A stretch of 64,000 nt of DNA from Elusimicrobiota bacterium (GCA_016715645.1 JADJZR010000002.1:62001-126000); one strand, 5' to 3'. Shown: positions 8,585 through 16,851, numbered from the stretch's first letter. Numbers and translations: made by a program. Notes: generated by a model not told the origin, from the sequence alone.

Positions 8585-8604
8585 ATGAAAGAATCTTCTT
8601 TCAT
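8585..8604 (+). promoter_or_regulatory. Perfect 9-bp-arm palindrome upstream of the carotenoid operon
   Basis: ATGAAAGAA TC TTCTTTCAT is a perfect inverted repeat with a 2-nt centre, 43 bases before the crtN start. The arms are AT-rich and symmetrical, which suits a dimeric regulator better than a terminator because no T run follows. Its role as an operator of the crt genes is inference. Confidence 0.4.
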
Positions 8605-8646
8605 CCTCCTTCGGGCCAAATTTAAAGACATAAGGAAAATGCCGAC

Positions 8647-10182
8647 ATGAACCAAACCTTCAAAAATACAAAAAAAATCGTCATCGTCGGCGCAGGTCCC
8701 GGCGGGTTGACCAGCGCCATGATCTTGGCACGACGGGGTTTTGACGTCTCGGTTTACGAAGCCAAATCCGTGGTGGGGGGGCGAAACGCGCCCATCCGGG
8801 CGGACGGGTTTACATTCGACACGGGGCCCACGTTTTTAATGATGCGGTTCATCCTCGCGGAAATGTTCCAGGAAGCGGGGCGCGACGTTGAAAAATATTT
8901 GACCTTCAAAAAACTGGACCCCCTTTACCGTCTTCGGTTTGAAGACCGTGAAGTAGCGGTTTCTTCCGACCACGCGGCCATGCGTCGGGAAATCGGCCGG
9001 GTTTTTCCCGGGAGCGAGCCGGGTTTCGATAAGTTTCTGAAAGAGGAAGGGACCCGCTACGAAAAGCTTTACCCCTGCATCCAGCGCGACTATTCCAGTC
9101 TGAGTTCATTTTTGTCGCTCGACCTGTTGAAGGCCGTTCCCGCCCTGGGGATCGGCTGGTCATTATTTGAGAACCTGGGCCGCTATTTCAAACCGGAAAA
9201 ACTCAAACTGTCTTTCACCTTTCAGGCCAAATATTTGGGCATGTCGCCTTGGGAATGCCCGGCTCTGTTCACCATGTTGCCCTACATTGAGCACGCCTAC
9301 GGCGTGGAACACGTGATGGGCGGGCTCAACAAAATTTCGGAGGCCATGGCCCGCGTGGTGGAGGAAAACGGGGGTAAAATTCATTTGTCAACGCCGGTTC
9401 AATCGTTGGTTCTGGACGGCCGGCGGGTCACGGGTGTCCGATTAAAATCCGGCGAAACGGTGTTGGCCGACGAAGTCATTATTAACGCCGACTTCGCCCA
9501 CGCCATGTCCCACTTGGTTCCCGAGGGGAAACTCAAAAAGTATACCCCGAAAAAGTTGGCCAAGAAGCAATATTCCTGTTCCACGTTCATGATCTACCTG
9601 GGCATTGACGGGAAGGTTCCGCTCGACCACCACACCATCTTTTTCGCCAAGGATTACAAGGCCAACCTGCACGACATATCCACCCGCAAAGTGCTGTCCG
9701 ACGACATTTCGTTCTACATACAAAATGCCTCCGCCACGGACCCGTCCCTGGCGCCCGAGGGAAAATCCACTCTCTATATCTTGGTCCCCGCGCCCAACCA
9801 ATCCGGTTCGGTGGATTGGGCCGCTGAAAAGGAAATCTTCAAAAATCACGTGATAAACTTAGTGGTGGAACGGACCGGCATCAAGGATTTAAAGAGCCGA
9901 ATCCGCGTGGAACGGGTGATCACCCCGCTCGATTGGGAAAAAGACGGGCGGATTTATCAGGGCGCGACTTTTAATTTGGCCCACACCTTTTCGCAGTTAT
10001 TGTATTTGCGCCCCCGCAACAAATTCGAGGAACTGGACCATTGTTACCTGGTGGGAGGAGGCACCCATCCCGGGAGCGGACTGCCCACCATTTACGAATC
10101 CGCGCGGATTTCCTCCAACCTGATTTGCAAAAAACACGGCGTGCCGTTTCCTCCGGTCCCGGCCCTGCCCGCGAAGGCGTAA
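8647..10182 (+). CDS. crtN: CrtN-like diapophytoene/phytoene desaturase
   Basis: This 511-residue FAD enzyme starts at an ATG with AAGGA just upstream. The dinucleotide-binding motif GAGPGGLTSA is near residue 15, followed by VVGGRNAPIRADGFTFDTGP, and the C-terminus has GGGTHPGSGLPTIYESA. Segments KKYTPKKL, QYSCSTFMIYLGID and LAPEGKSTLYILVPAPN match the pattern of staphylococcal CrtN more closely than that of CrtP. The enzyme should introduce double bases' worth of conjugation, that is successive double bonds, into dehydrosqualene or phytoene at the inner membrane. Its stop is immediately followed by the GTG of the aldehyde dehydrogenase. The presence of aldH, crtP, crtQ and crtO downstream supports a C30 staphyloxanthin-type pathway. 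Confidence 0.88.
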   Translation: MNQTFKNTKKIVIVGAGPGGLTSAMILARRGFDVSVYEAKSVVGGRNAPIRADGFTFDTGPTFLMMRFILAEMFQEAGRDVEKYLTFKKLDPLYRLRFEDREVAVSSDHAAMRREIGRVFPGSEPGFDKFLKEEGTRYEKLYPCIQRDYSSLSSFLSLDLLKAVPALGIGWSLFENLGRYFKPEKLKLSFTFQAKYLGMSPWECPALFTMLPYIEHAYGVEHVMGGLNKISEAMARVVEENGGKIHLSTPVQSLVLDGRRVTGVRLKSGETVLADEVIINADFAHAMSHLVPEGKLKKYTPKKLAKKQYSCSTFMIYLGIDGKVPLDHHTIFFAKDYKANLHDISTRKVLSDDISFYIQNASATDPSLAPEGKSTLYILVPAPNQSGSVDWAAEKEIFKNHVINLVVERTGIKDLKSRIRVERVITPLDWEKDGRIYQGATFNLAHTFSQLLYLRPRNKFEELDHCYLVGGGTHPGSGLPTIYESARISSNLICKKHGVPFPPVPALPAKA

Positions 10183-11685
10183 GTGGACCCCATCGGCGAC
10201 CTTTCCGCGGTCCCGATCGAAGAACGGGCCGAACGGGCCCGGCGCGCCGGCGCGGCCTGGGTGCATTCAACCTTTAAAGAACGGGCCGACTGTCTTGGCC
10301 GGTTGCGGAACCTCCTCGTTGAAGAGATGGACGATATTGCCGCGAGTCTGACGGCGCTCACCGGCAAACCCCCGGTGGAAGCGGTGATGACAGAAATCAT
10401 TCCCGCTGTGGAAAACCTCCGTTATTTGGAAAAGAACATCGCCCGTTTTCTATCTCCCGAAAAGCGCCCCACACCTTTTTCCTATCGACACAGTACGTCC
10501 CATGTAGAACGGCACCCCTGGGGCTGGGTTCTCATCCTCTCTCCATGGAATTATCCCTTTCAGTTGTCGCTGGTTCCCATGGCTACCGCATTGGCGGCGG
10601 GAAACGCCGTGGTTATGAAACCTTCGGAACTGTCCACAAAAGTGGGAATTATGATTGAAGATCTTTTCGATCGGGCCGGTTTTCCAAAGAACGTGGTGGC
10701 GGTGGTTCCGGGCGACGGCCAAACAGGACAAAAACTGATCGACGCTAAACCGGATTTGATTTTTCTCACCGGCGGCGTGGAAACCGGTAAAAAAGTCATG
10801 GCCGCCGCCGCGACCCATTTGATTCCTGTTCTTTTAGAGCTGGGCGGCAAAGATCCGATGATCGTGTTTGAAGATGCGCCCTTTGATCGAGCGGTGGAGG
10901 GCGCCGTCTACGGCGCATTCTGTAACGCCGGGCAGGTATGCGTTTCAACCGAGCGGCTCTATGTGCACGAGGGCCTGCACGACACGTTTGTCGCCGCTCT
11001 CGTGGCGCGAACCAACGCGTTACGAATCGGCTCCACCATGGACGACGATATGGGCCCGCTCACCAACCCCCGCCAAGCGGACATCATTAACCGCCACATT
11101 GATGACGCCGTTCAAAAGGGCGCCCAGTTGCGAACCGAACGATGGGCCCGAGGCCCCGTGATGGGCCCCGTTGTCCTGACGAACACCAACCACACCATGG
11201 CCGTCATGTCCGAAGAAACGTTTGGTCCCGTTTTGCCGGTGATGTCATTTAAGACAGAAGAGGAAGCCATTTTTTTAGCCAACGATTCTCGGTTCGGCCT
11301 GAACGCCTCGGTGTGGACCCGTGACCTGGACCGGGGCCGACGAGTGGCCTCGCGCTTGGCGGTGGGTAACTGTGTGGTGAACGACGTATTAAAAAACATC
11401 GGCAATCCGCACCTGCCCTTCGGCGGCATCAAACAAAGCGGTTTCGGCCGATACCACGGCCCCGAAGGTCTGCGGACGTTCACGTATGAGAAATCCGTCA
11501 TGGTTAATCGCGGCACAGCCCCCCGTGAATTGAACTGGTTCCCTTTCAGCCGCGCCGTTTACGAGAATTTAAGGATCTATCTGCACATGTCCTTTTTAAA
11601 GAAACCCCTGCTGGCCAAATTGAAGGGTCTATGGGGCTTTATGCGAGCCTTTCGAAAGGCCCAAAAAATGAAGAAGCCTCTTTAG
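10183..11685 (+). CDS. aldH: Aldehyde dehydrogenase (AldH-like, carotenoid aldehyde oxidation)
   Basis: The GTG start directly abuts the crtN stop with no spacer. The 500-residue protein has the ALDH core: SPWNYPFQLSLVP, KPSELSTKVG, TGGVETGKKV, the catalytic Glu in LELGGKDP, the catalytic Cys in FCNAGQVCVST, and EETFGPVLPV. The length and long basic C-terminal tail suit the ALDH3 type that acts on hydrophobic aldehydes. In staphyloxanthin synthesis a dehydrogenase (AldH) oxidises 4,4'-diaponeurosporenal made by CrtP to the acid; position between crtN and crtP strongly suggests that role here. Confidence 0.85.
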   Translation: MDPIGDLSAVPIEERAERARRAGAAWVHSTFKERADCLGRLRNLLVEEMDDIAASLTALTGKPPVEAVMTEIIPAVENLRYLEKNIARFLSPEKRPTPFSYRHSTSHVERHPWGWVLILSPWNYPFQLSLVPMATALAAGNAVVMKPSELSTKVGIMIEDLFDRAGFPKNVVAVVPGDGQTGQKLIDAKPDLIFLTGGVETGKKVMAAAATHLIPVLLELGGKDPMIVFEDAPFDRAVEGAVYGAFCNAGQVCVSTERLYVHEGLHDTFVAALVARTNALRIGSTMDDDMGPLTNPRQADIINRHIDDAVQKGAQLRTERWARGPVMGPVVLTNTNHTMAVMSEETFGPVLPVMSFKTEEEAIFLANDSRFGLNASVWTRDLDRGRRVASRLAVGNCVVNDVLKNIGNPHLPFGGIKQSGFGRYHGPEGLRTFTYEKSVMVNRGTAPRELNWFPFSRAVYENLRIYLHMSFLKKPLLAKLKGLWGFMRAFRKAQKMKKPL

Positions 11686-11722
11686 AACTCTGCAAGCGCA
11701 GACGAAAATATTGCAAACCCTT

Positions 11723-11757
11723 CCTCTCCTCTTGGGAGAGGATGTCCCGAAGGGACA
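11723..11757 (+). repeat. Double-hairpin intergenic element
   Basis: Two adjacent stems, CCTCTCC/GGAGAGG (11723-11729 and 11735-11741) and TGTCCC/GGGACA (11743-11748 and 11752-11757), lie in the aldH-crtP gap. This form (CCTCTCC, then TGTCCCGAAGGGACA, then AGGTGAGGG) resembles dispersed extragenic repeats. It could act on mRNA stability within the operon. Confidence 0.5.
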
Positions 11758-11807
11758 GGTGAGGGAATTTGACCTCAGAACAGGAATCAACCTGGAAGGA
11801 GCATCTC

Positions 11808-13295
11808 ATGGACAAACAAAATAAAAAAGTGGCCGTGATCGGCGCGGGGCTGGGGACTCTCAGCGGCAATTTCTTAGCGACCGAAGGATTTTCAGTGGAA
11901 ATTTACGAGAAAAACGAACGCGCCGGCGGCAAATTGAGCATCCTGGAAAAAGACGGGTTTACCTTTGACCTGGGCCCCTCGATTCTCACCATGCCCCACA
12001 TTTTCCGCGCGCTCTTTGACCGGGCCGGCAAACGCATGGACGATTACGTCCAGTTCCAGGAAGTCATTCCCCATTGGCGCAACTTTTATGAGGATGGCAC
12101 GGTGTTTGACTTTACCCCTGACATGCGCCGGATGGAAGAGGAACTCCAAAAGATCCCGGGCGGCAACACGGAAGGATTTTGGGATTTCCTAAATTATTCG
12201 CGCCGATTAACGCGAATCACCGAAGAGGGCTATTTCGCCAAAGGCCTCGACACGTTCTGGGACCTGGTTCGGTTTTACGGCCCCCTGCGCAGTCTGGCGG
12301 GTTTCGACGTTTTCCGCTCCTTGGACGACGGCGTTCGCCGTTTCATTAAAAACGAAAAACTCGTTGACGCGCTGAATTATTTCATCAAATACGTGGGCTC
12401 GTCACCCTACGATTCGCCGGCTTTGTTGAATCTGATGCCCCACATTCAGTTCGGGTATGGGTTGTGGTATGTGAAGGGGGGGCTTTACGGTTTGGCGCGG
12501 GGATTGGAACGTCTTTTACTTGACTTGGGGGGAACGATCCATTACAACAGCGAAGTGGTGGGCGCCGACCGATCGAACGGCCGATTGTCGGCGCTCCTGT
12601 TGGCCGAAAACCGGCGAATCACCGCCGATATTTTCATCTCCAACATGGAAGTGATCCCCGTTTATCGTGACCTGTTTAAAGAACCCGCGACCCTGGTTAA
12701 AAAATACGACAAATTTGAACCCGCCTGTTCAGGTTTGGTTCTGCATTTGGGCGTTAACCGGCTGTATCCCCAACTGGCGCACCACAACTTCTTCTACGCC
12801 GAAAACGCGCGAAAGCATTTCAACACCCTGTTCCACGAAAAAAAACTTTCTCAAGACCCCACGATTTACCTTGTGGCCCCCTGCAAGTCCGACCCCCGCC
12901 AAGCCCCGCCGGGGTGCGAAGTGATCAAAGTCCTGCCCCACATCCCCCATTTAAATGACGAACAACCGATCACGACGGCGGAATACGCGGCGTTGCGGGA
13001 ACGGTTGTTGATCAAACTGGAACGAATGGGTCTGACCGACCTGCGCAAACACATTGTCACGGAAGATGATTGGACCCCCGTGGACATTCAACGCCACTAC
13101 TATTCCAACAAAGGGTCCATTTATGGCGTTGTGTCGGATCGAAAAAAGAATCTCGGATTCAAGGCCCCCCAACGAAGCGCCCATTACAAAAATCTTTATT
13201 TTGTGGGCGGGAGCGTCAATCCGGGCGGCGGCATGCCGATGGTGGTTTTATCGGGCCAGTTGGTTCGGGACAAAATACTCGCTGACCGACCATGA
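11808..13295 (+). CDS. crtP: CrtP-like 4,4'-diaponeurosporene oxygenase
   Basis: The ATG at 11808 has GGAAGGAG at 11794-11801, so the in-frame start at 11769 is rejected. The 495-residue protein shows many CrtP features: DGFTFDLGPSILTMP, ITEEGYFAKGLDT, YFIKYVGSS, ISNMEVIPVY, LHLGVNRLYPQLAHHNFF, MGLTDLRKHI, GSIYGVVSDRKKN and VGGSVNPGGGMPMV. CrtP oxidises the terminal methyl of diaponeurosporene to an aldehyde. One oddity is the Rossmann motif, GAGLGTLSG, where the family usually has GxGLGGxS; the third glycine is Thr. The TGA overlaps the ATG of crtQ by ATGA. Confidence 0.9.
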   Translation: MDKQNKKVAVIGAGLGTLSGNFLATEGFSVEIYEKNERAGGKLSILEKDGFTFDLGPSILTMPHIFRALFDRAGKRMDDYVQFQEVIPHWRNFYEDGTVFDFTPDMRRMEEELQKIPGGNTEGFWDFLNYSRRLTRITEEGYFAKGLDTFWDLVRFYGPLRSLAGFDVFRSLDDGVRRFIKNEKLVDALNYFIKYVGSSPYDSPALLNLMPHIQFGYGLWYVKGGLYGLARGLERLLLDLGGTIHYNSEVVGADRSNGRLSALLLAENRRITADIFISNMEVIPVYRDLFKEPATLVKKYDKFEPACSGLVLHLGVNRLYPQLAHHNFFYAENARKHFNTLFHEKKLSQDPTIYLVAPCKSDPRQAPPGCEVIKVLPHIPHLNDEQPITTAEYAALRERLLIKLERMGLTDLRKHIVTEDDWTPVDIQRHYYSNKGSIYGVVSDRKKNLGFKAPQRSAHYKNLYFVGGSVNPGGGMPMVVLSGQLVRDKILADRP

Positions 13296-14380
13296 TCGCG
13301 CTGGTTGTTTACAGCCTGTTTTGGTTGTTGGGTTTCGTGGTCATTTGGCGGATCAAGTTTCTCCCTCGTGGGCCGTCAGAGGAGGGGGAAACGGTGTCGA
13401 TTATCATTCCCGCCCGCAACGAATCCCACCGCCTGCCGGCCCTCCTGGACACGCTCAGAGACCAAACCCATTCTCCTCTGGAAGTGTTGGTGGTCGACGA
13501 TCATTCCACGGACGACACCGCCGCGTTGGCCAGACAGGCGGGAGCGCGGGTAATCCCGTCAGACCCTTTGCCCGCTGGTTGGCGGGGAAAAACCTGGGCC
13601 TGTCACCAAGGCGGACACGCGGCCCGGGGGAAATGGCTTCTTTTTTTAGACTCCGATGTGACCCTTCGCCCCAACGCCGTGGAACAGATTTTATTGGCGT
13701 GCCGCGCCACCCGGGGTGTGGTGTCTGTTTTACCCTATCACAAGACGGTGCGGGCGGTGGAAGATCTATCGGCTTTTTTTAATCTGGTCCAAGCGGCGGC
13801 GTCCAACGCATTTACGGCGTGGGGCGATCGGATAAAAAACAAACGCCTGTTCGGACCTGTCATGGCTCTCTCCAAAGAAAATTTTACGCGGGTGGGGGGG
13901 TACGAGCTGGTTAAAGACCGATGGGTGGAAAATTTCGACTTGTCCGACCATTTCCAGAAAGCCCAAATTCCCATGGCCTGTTACGGTGGAAAAGGGGCGG
14001 TTGAATTCCGCATGTATCCCGGTGGTGTGCGGGAAATCGCCCAAGGCTGGGGAAAATCCTTTGCCATGGGCGGCAAAGGGACACCCAAGGGTGTTTTATT
14101 GTTATGGGGACTGTGGTTTGCAGGTTCGTTGGGAACTGTGCGGATATTGATCGGTGCGGCGGTCCAGGGAGATATCGGGGTTCTGATAAGCGCGATGGTC
14201 CTGTACGGTCTTTATGTCTGGCGGATCCACAGCGGTTTAAAACAGGTCGGCACTTTTAGATTTCTGACTTCACTTTTTTACCCTCTTTCCGCGCTTTTTT
14301 TCGTGGGTGTGTTTTTAAAGTCAGCGGGTTCTTTGTTGTTGGGCCGACCCTTAACTTGGAAAGGAAGGACCGATCATTAA
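13292..14380 (+). CDS. crtQ: CrtQ-like glycosyltransferase (GT2)
   Basis: A 362-residue family 2 glycosyltransferase that starts within the crtP stop (ATGA overlap). After an N-terminal membrane helix it shows VSIIIPARNES, VLVVDDHSTDDT, a LFLDSDVTL DxD site and WVENFDLSDHFQ, then three C-terminal membrane segments and a closing TWKGR. CrtQ attaches glucose to the carboxyl end of 4,4'-diaponeurosporenoate on the inner membrane, the step before acylation by CrtO. Gene order and sequence agree with that role. Confidence 0.88.
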   Translation: MIALVVYSLFWLLGFVVIWRIKFLPRGPSEEGETVSIIIPARNESHRLPALLDTLRDQTHSPLEVLVVDDHSTDDTAALARQAGARVIPSDPLPAGWRGKTWACHQGGHAARGKWLLFLDSDVTLRPNAVEQILLACRATRGVVSVLPYHKTVRAVEDLSAFFNLVQAAASNAFTAWGDRIKNKRLFGPVMALSKENFTRVGGYELVKDRWVENFDLSDHFQKAQIPMACYGGKGAVEFRMYPGGVREIAQGWGKSFAMGGKGTPKGVLLLWGLWFAGSLGTVRILIGAAVQGDIGVLISAMVLYGLYVWRIHSGLKQVGTFRFLTSLFYPLSALFFVGVFLKSAGSLLLGRPLTWKGRTDH

Positions 14381-14416
14381 CAGTCACAGAGCAGCATCGT
14401 CCTCCCTTGACTCGTC

Positions 14417-14441
14417 ATTCCGGCATGGTTTTGGCCGGAAT
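14417..14441 (+). repeat. REP-like hairpin between crtQ and crtO
   Basis: ATTCCGGC and GCCGGAAT form an 8-bp stem around a 9-nt loop, with GTCATTCCGGC and GGCCGGAATCC flanks. This is a common bacterial extragenic palindrome type. Confidence 0.5.
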
Positions 14442-14459
14442 CCAGGGAAATAAGTCCCC

Positions 14460-14936
14460 ATGAGAATTCTATTTTTTCCCATGCCCGTGACAATCATTCT
14501 CGACGTGTTGGCCTGGTTGGTGATTCAGTTTGCCATCTCCAAGTGGGTGACTCTTCTCCCTGCGACGTGGTTCAACCCGACCGGATGGATCTATCTCTCC
14601 CGCGGCTGGGAGCAGGGCGGGAAAATCTATGAATCCCTGGGCGTAAAAAGGTGGAAGGACCGGTTACCCGACGCCGCGCCGTGGTTTAAGGGCGGTTTCG
14701 CCAAGGCTGAGTTGTCGTCACGTACAAGGGAATATCTGGAACGGTTTGCGATAGAAACTTGCCGGGGGGAACTGGCCCATTGGCTGGTGATTCCCGCCGC
14801 CCCATTGTTTTTCCTATGGAACCGCTCCTGGGTCGGAAGTCTCATGGTCGCCTACGCCGTGTTGGGCAACCTCCCCTGCATCATCGTCCAACGCTACAAC
14901 CGAATCCGCCTAAACCGCATACTGCCCCCAAAATAA
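14460..14936 (+). CDS. crtO: CrtO-like carotenoid glycoside acyltransferase
   Basis: This 158-residue membrane protein resembles CrtO in size and in the signatures KRWKDRLPDAAPWFKGGF, YLERFAIETCRGELAHW and NLPCIIVQRYNRIRLNR. CrtO esterifies a fatty acid to the glucose of glycosyl-diaponeurosporenoate, the last step of staphyloxanthin synthesis. It has an N-terminal hydrophobic helix and two more near the C-terminus. It lies 79 bases after crtQ with a REP-like hairpin between, and closes the operon. No crtM (dehydrosqualene synthase) is in the window. Confidence 0.88.
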   Translation: MRILFFPMPVTIILDVLAWLVIQFAISKWVTLLPATWFNPTGWIYLSRGWEQGGKIYESLGVKRWKDRLPDAAPWFKGGFAKAELSSRTREYLERFAIETCRGELAHWLVIPAAPLFFLWNRSWVGSLMVAYAVLGNLPCIIVQRYNRIRLNRILPPK

Positions 14937-14956
14937 GCTCTAACTCCGCCATTGTC

Positions 14957-15112
14957 TTTCTCCCTCTCCCGCATCAGCGACTCTTGCGCCCCCCGGTGCC
15001 CAGCGCTCTGCGATGGGCCGCCCGCGGGAGAGGGGAGAGGGAGATCTTTTATCTTGAAGTTGAAATCGAAATTGATTGAATGTTTTAGGATCGCGGGCGT
15101 CTCGCCCGCATT
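14957..15112. repeat. Intergenic palindromes after crtO
   Basis: An imperfect inverted repeat pairs TCTCCCTCTCCCGC (about 14959-14972) with GCGGGAGAGG...AGGGAGA (about 15025-15045), and a second stem GCGGGC/GCCCGC lies near 15093-15109. These look like dispersed extragenic repeats and could end crtO transcription, although no strong T run follows. Confidence 0.4.
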
Positions 15113-15759
15113 TATTTTGGATTTGAATCCCGGTTCAGTTTTTCTGAGACTAATTTTATAAACCGCAAGCACTCCATTCTCCCCCACCGCGGCTCCGTCG
15201 ATGAAGGGGGCAATCGACTTTCCTCAACAAACAAAACATCCGCTCGGTTCAATAGCCGCAACGCCTCCTCAAAATCTTTTTGGCCCCGCCCCCCATAGTA
15301 ACGGCACGTCGCCACCAAATAAAGCGCGCGGGGATTTTCCGGCGGGGCTAAAGCCGATTTTCCAAGACTCATCACCCGTGGGCCCAACCAAACCGCCCGA
15401 AACTTGTTCGCCTGTATCCGCATGCCATAAAGAACGCAGAGCATCGCTTGTATTTCTTTCTGCTCCGGGTCCAACCGGTTCGCCGCGCGAACCGTTTCCA
15501 AAGCCGACGCCACCCCTTCGTCCGAAGGTTTGTCCATTAAAACCGTATGAAAGGCCCCCACGCTCTGCCAGTAAGCCAACCGAACATCTTGCGGACGATT
15601 TTCCGCCTCCGCCTCCACCCCCCGCAACGCCTCGCCCAGCAAAACCCGATCCCAAGTCTCAATCGCCCTCCCCATCTGAGAAATACCATCCGCCCAGCCC
15701 CCGCAAACCCCACCCGCCACCAAAAGGAAAATTAAAAGAATATAACGCGTCACGGCCAT
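15112..15759 (-). CDS. Exported TPR-like protein of unknown function
   Basis: Starting at the ATG at 15759 the product has a clear signal peptide (VTRYILLIFLLVAGGVCGG) and about 215 residues; a further upstream start at 15795 would bury the signal. The mature part is helical with repeats that look like tetratricopeptide units (for example ALETVRAANRLDPEQKEIQAM, then PRALYLVATCRYYGG and FEEALRLLNRADVLF). It probably lies in the periplasm as a scaffold. It faces the carotenoid operon tail to tail. Confidence 0.6.
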   Translation of the reverse strand: MAVTRYILLIFLLVAGGVCGGWADGISQMGRAIETWDRVLLGEALRGVEAEAENRPQDVRLAYWQSVGAFHTVLMDKPSDEGVASALETVRAANRLDPEQKEIQAMLCVLYGMRIQANKFRAVWLGPRVMSLGKSALAPPENPRALYLVATCRYYGGRGQKDFEEALRLLNRADVLFVEESRLPPSSTEPRWGRMECLRFIKLVSEKLNRDSNPK

Positions 15760-15789
15760 TGTTGCATAATAGCAAATACTTCCTATCCC

Positions 15790-15897
15790 GCGCACCTGGG
15801 GGGGCGGGGGGCGACGGGGGGGGGGGCGGGGGGGGCGACGCGGGGCGGCGGGGGCGGGGGGGGGGGGGGGGGGGGCGGGGGGGGGGGGGGGGGGGAG
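15790..15897. repeat. Extreme G-rich low-complexity tract
   Basis: About 100 bases that are almost only G on the plus strand, broken by a few C and A. It sits exactly at the left limit of an IS fragment. It may be a real G-quadruplex-forming tract or a sequencing/assembly artefact. Confidence 0.7.
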
Positions 15898-15899
15898 GA

Positions 15900-16029
15900 T
15901 TGGGTATTTTATGCCTCAAAGGAGGCAAAAGGAGTTTCGGAGACCCGATTTATACCCCAAAGGAGGCAATCCCAGACTTACCGTCGACCGTCGTAAAGCT
16001 TCAGGCTCATTTGTGAATTGGAAAATGCT
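15900..16029 (+). mobile_element. Truncated right end of the IS found intact at 28694-30165
   Basis: The sequence matches the end of the IS at 28694-30165 (from about 30033 on) with small gaps: the last codons of the transposase (RRPDLYPK region), the CCGTCGTAAAGCTTCAGGCTC segment and the terminal repeat up to AATGCT at 16029. Homology stops at the same base as the IS end, so 16029 is a true IS terminus. The left part is missing and the copy begins in the G tract. Confidence 0.8.
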
Positions 16030-16304
16030 CTCGCGGTTCGATGTCAGAAACCGGAAAAACCTTCAGCATGGAAACCGGGGGCTTCCATACACCTTGACAA
16101 AACAAGTATCTTGTTATGCAATGTATCTTTCTTGGCCCCATTTGACAGCCTATCTTTGAGCAGATTTATGTATAATGACGACCGTTGTAAGGCAACACCG
16201 TTCGTTCTTTCGCGTAAGCAAAGAATATTTGCCGCGGCAAGAACGTTCTATCGAGAAAGCACGGTTGGAAGACCGCAAGGTTTTTTGAACGTGTGATCTC
16301 TGTC

Positions 16305-16851
16305 GGGGTCGTGGTGTAGCTCGGTTAACACGCCGCCTCCACGCCCGGCATGGACGGAAACTTGGGGGTGCAAGTCCCCTGCGGGCCCTGTGGAGGGTAC
16401 CGCTAGCTGATGGCAAGGGTTGCCCCGCGAGGGACAGCCGAAAGGAAGCCGTAGGCAAACTTCCGACCCAAGGAACACGAACTTCGTATGAGGGAATTTC
16501 CTTTTGGGCAAGTCCCGGTGGCGGACGAAGCCCCTTTCCATATTCATCGGGGAAATTCTAGACGGAGTGGGTGCATGGAAGGAAAGTGTCCGTTCTTATC
16601 CGGGGAGATCTGCTGGCCTGTCCCGCAAGGGACTAGATGGGGTTGACCACCTCGTCGATGGACCAGCAGAAGTCTGCAGAGGGCATAGTACCACAGCAAT
16701 TGTGGGAAGGCCTGAAGTTAAGCGAAATCGCTTAGCATCCGCCGTATGCGGGCCCGCATGTACGGTGGTGTGAGAATAGGTGACCGCGAGGTCCCTTGAA
16801 CTCGAACTGTCAAGGCGGAGACCGCGGGTTCAAATCCCGTCGACCCCGCCA
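16305..16851 (+). tRNA. tRNA-Asp (GTC) interrupted by a group II intron
   Basis: Two halves form a complete tRNA with encoded CCA. The 5' half (16305-16337/8) has acceptor GGGGTCG, D stem GTGT/ACAC with AGCTCGGTTA loop and anticodon strand CCGCC. The 3' half (from 16807/8) has the loop remainder, GGCGG, variable AGACC, T arm GCGGG-TTCAAAT-CCCGT, acceptor CGACCCC, discriminator G and CCA. Joined, the loop reads CTGTCAA or TTGTCAA with anticodon GTC; G34, U35, C36, G73 and G10 agree with tRNA-Asp identity. A possible -10 (TATAAT, 16171-16176) lies upstream in an otherwise gene-free stretch (15898-16304). An 18-bp terminator follows. Confidence 0.85.
16338..16807 (+). ncRNA. ORF-less group II intron in the tRNA-Asp anticodon loop
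   Basis: The roughly 469-nt insert has bacterial group II hallmarks: GCCCGGCATGG near its start, GGGTGCAAGTCCCC, GGAACACGAACTTCGTATGAG, GAAGTCTGCAGAGG with CATAGTACC, and a domain V hairpin (16739-16768) with a 2-nt bulge, followed by GGTGTGAG and a domain VI stem ending ACTCGAAC. A candidate EBS1 GGCGG (16520-16524) pairs with exon CCGCC (16333-16337). No maturase is encoded, so a protein in trans would be needed. Two oddities: the 5' end is CCACG where GUGYG is expected, and the domain V loop is GGCC instead of GNRA. The boundaries are certain to about one base. Confidence 0.82.

Noticed and set aside
15201..16016. 271-codon plus-strand frame rich in Pro and Gly
   Set aside because: It is antisense to the TPR-like gene and passes through the G tract; the composition is an artefact of that tract.
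16305..16851. Group I intron in the tRNA
   Set aside because: Group I is the usual tRNA intron, but the insert lacks a recognisable P7/P3 core and does not end in G, and has a domain V-like hairpin and several group II domain I motifs.
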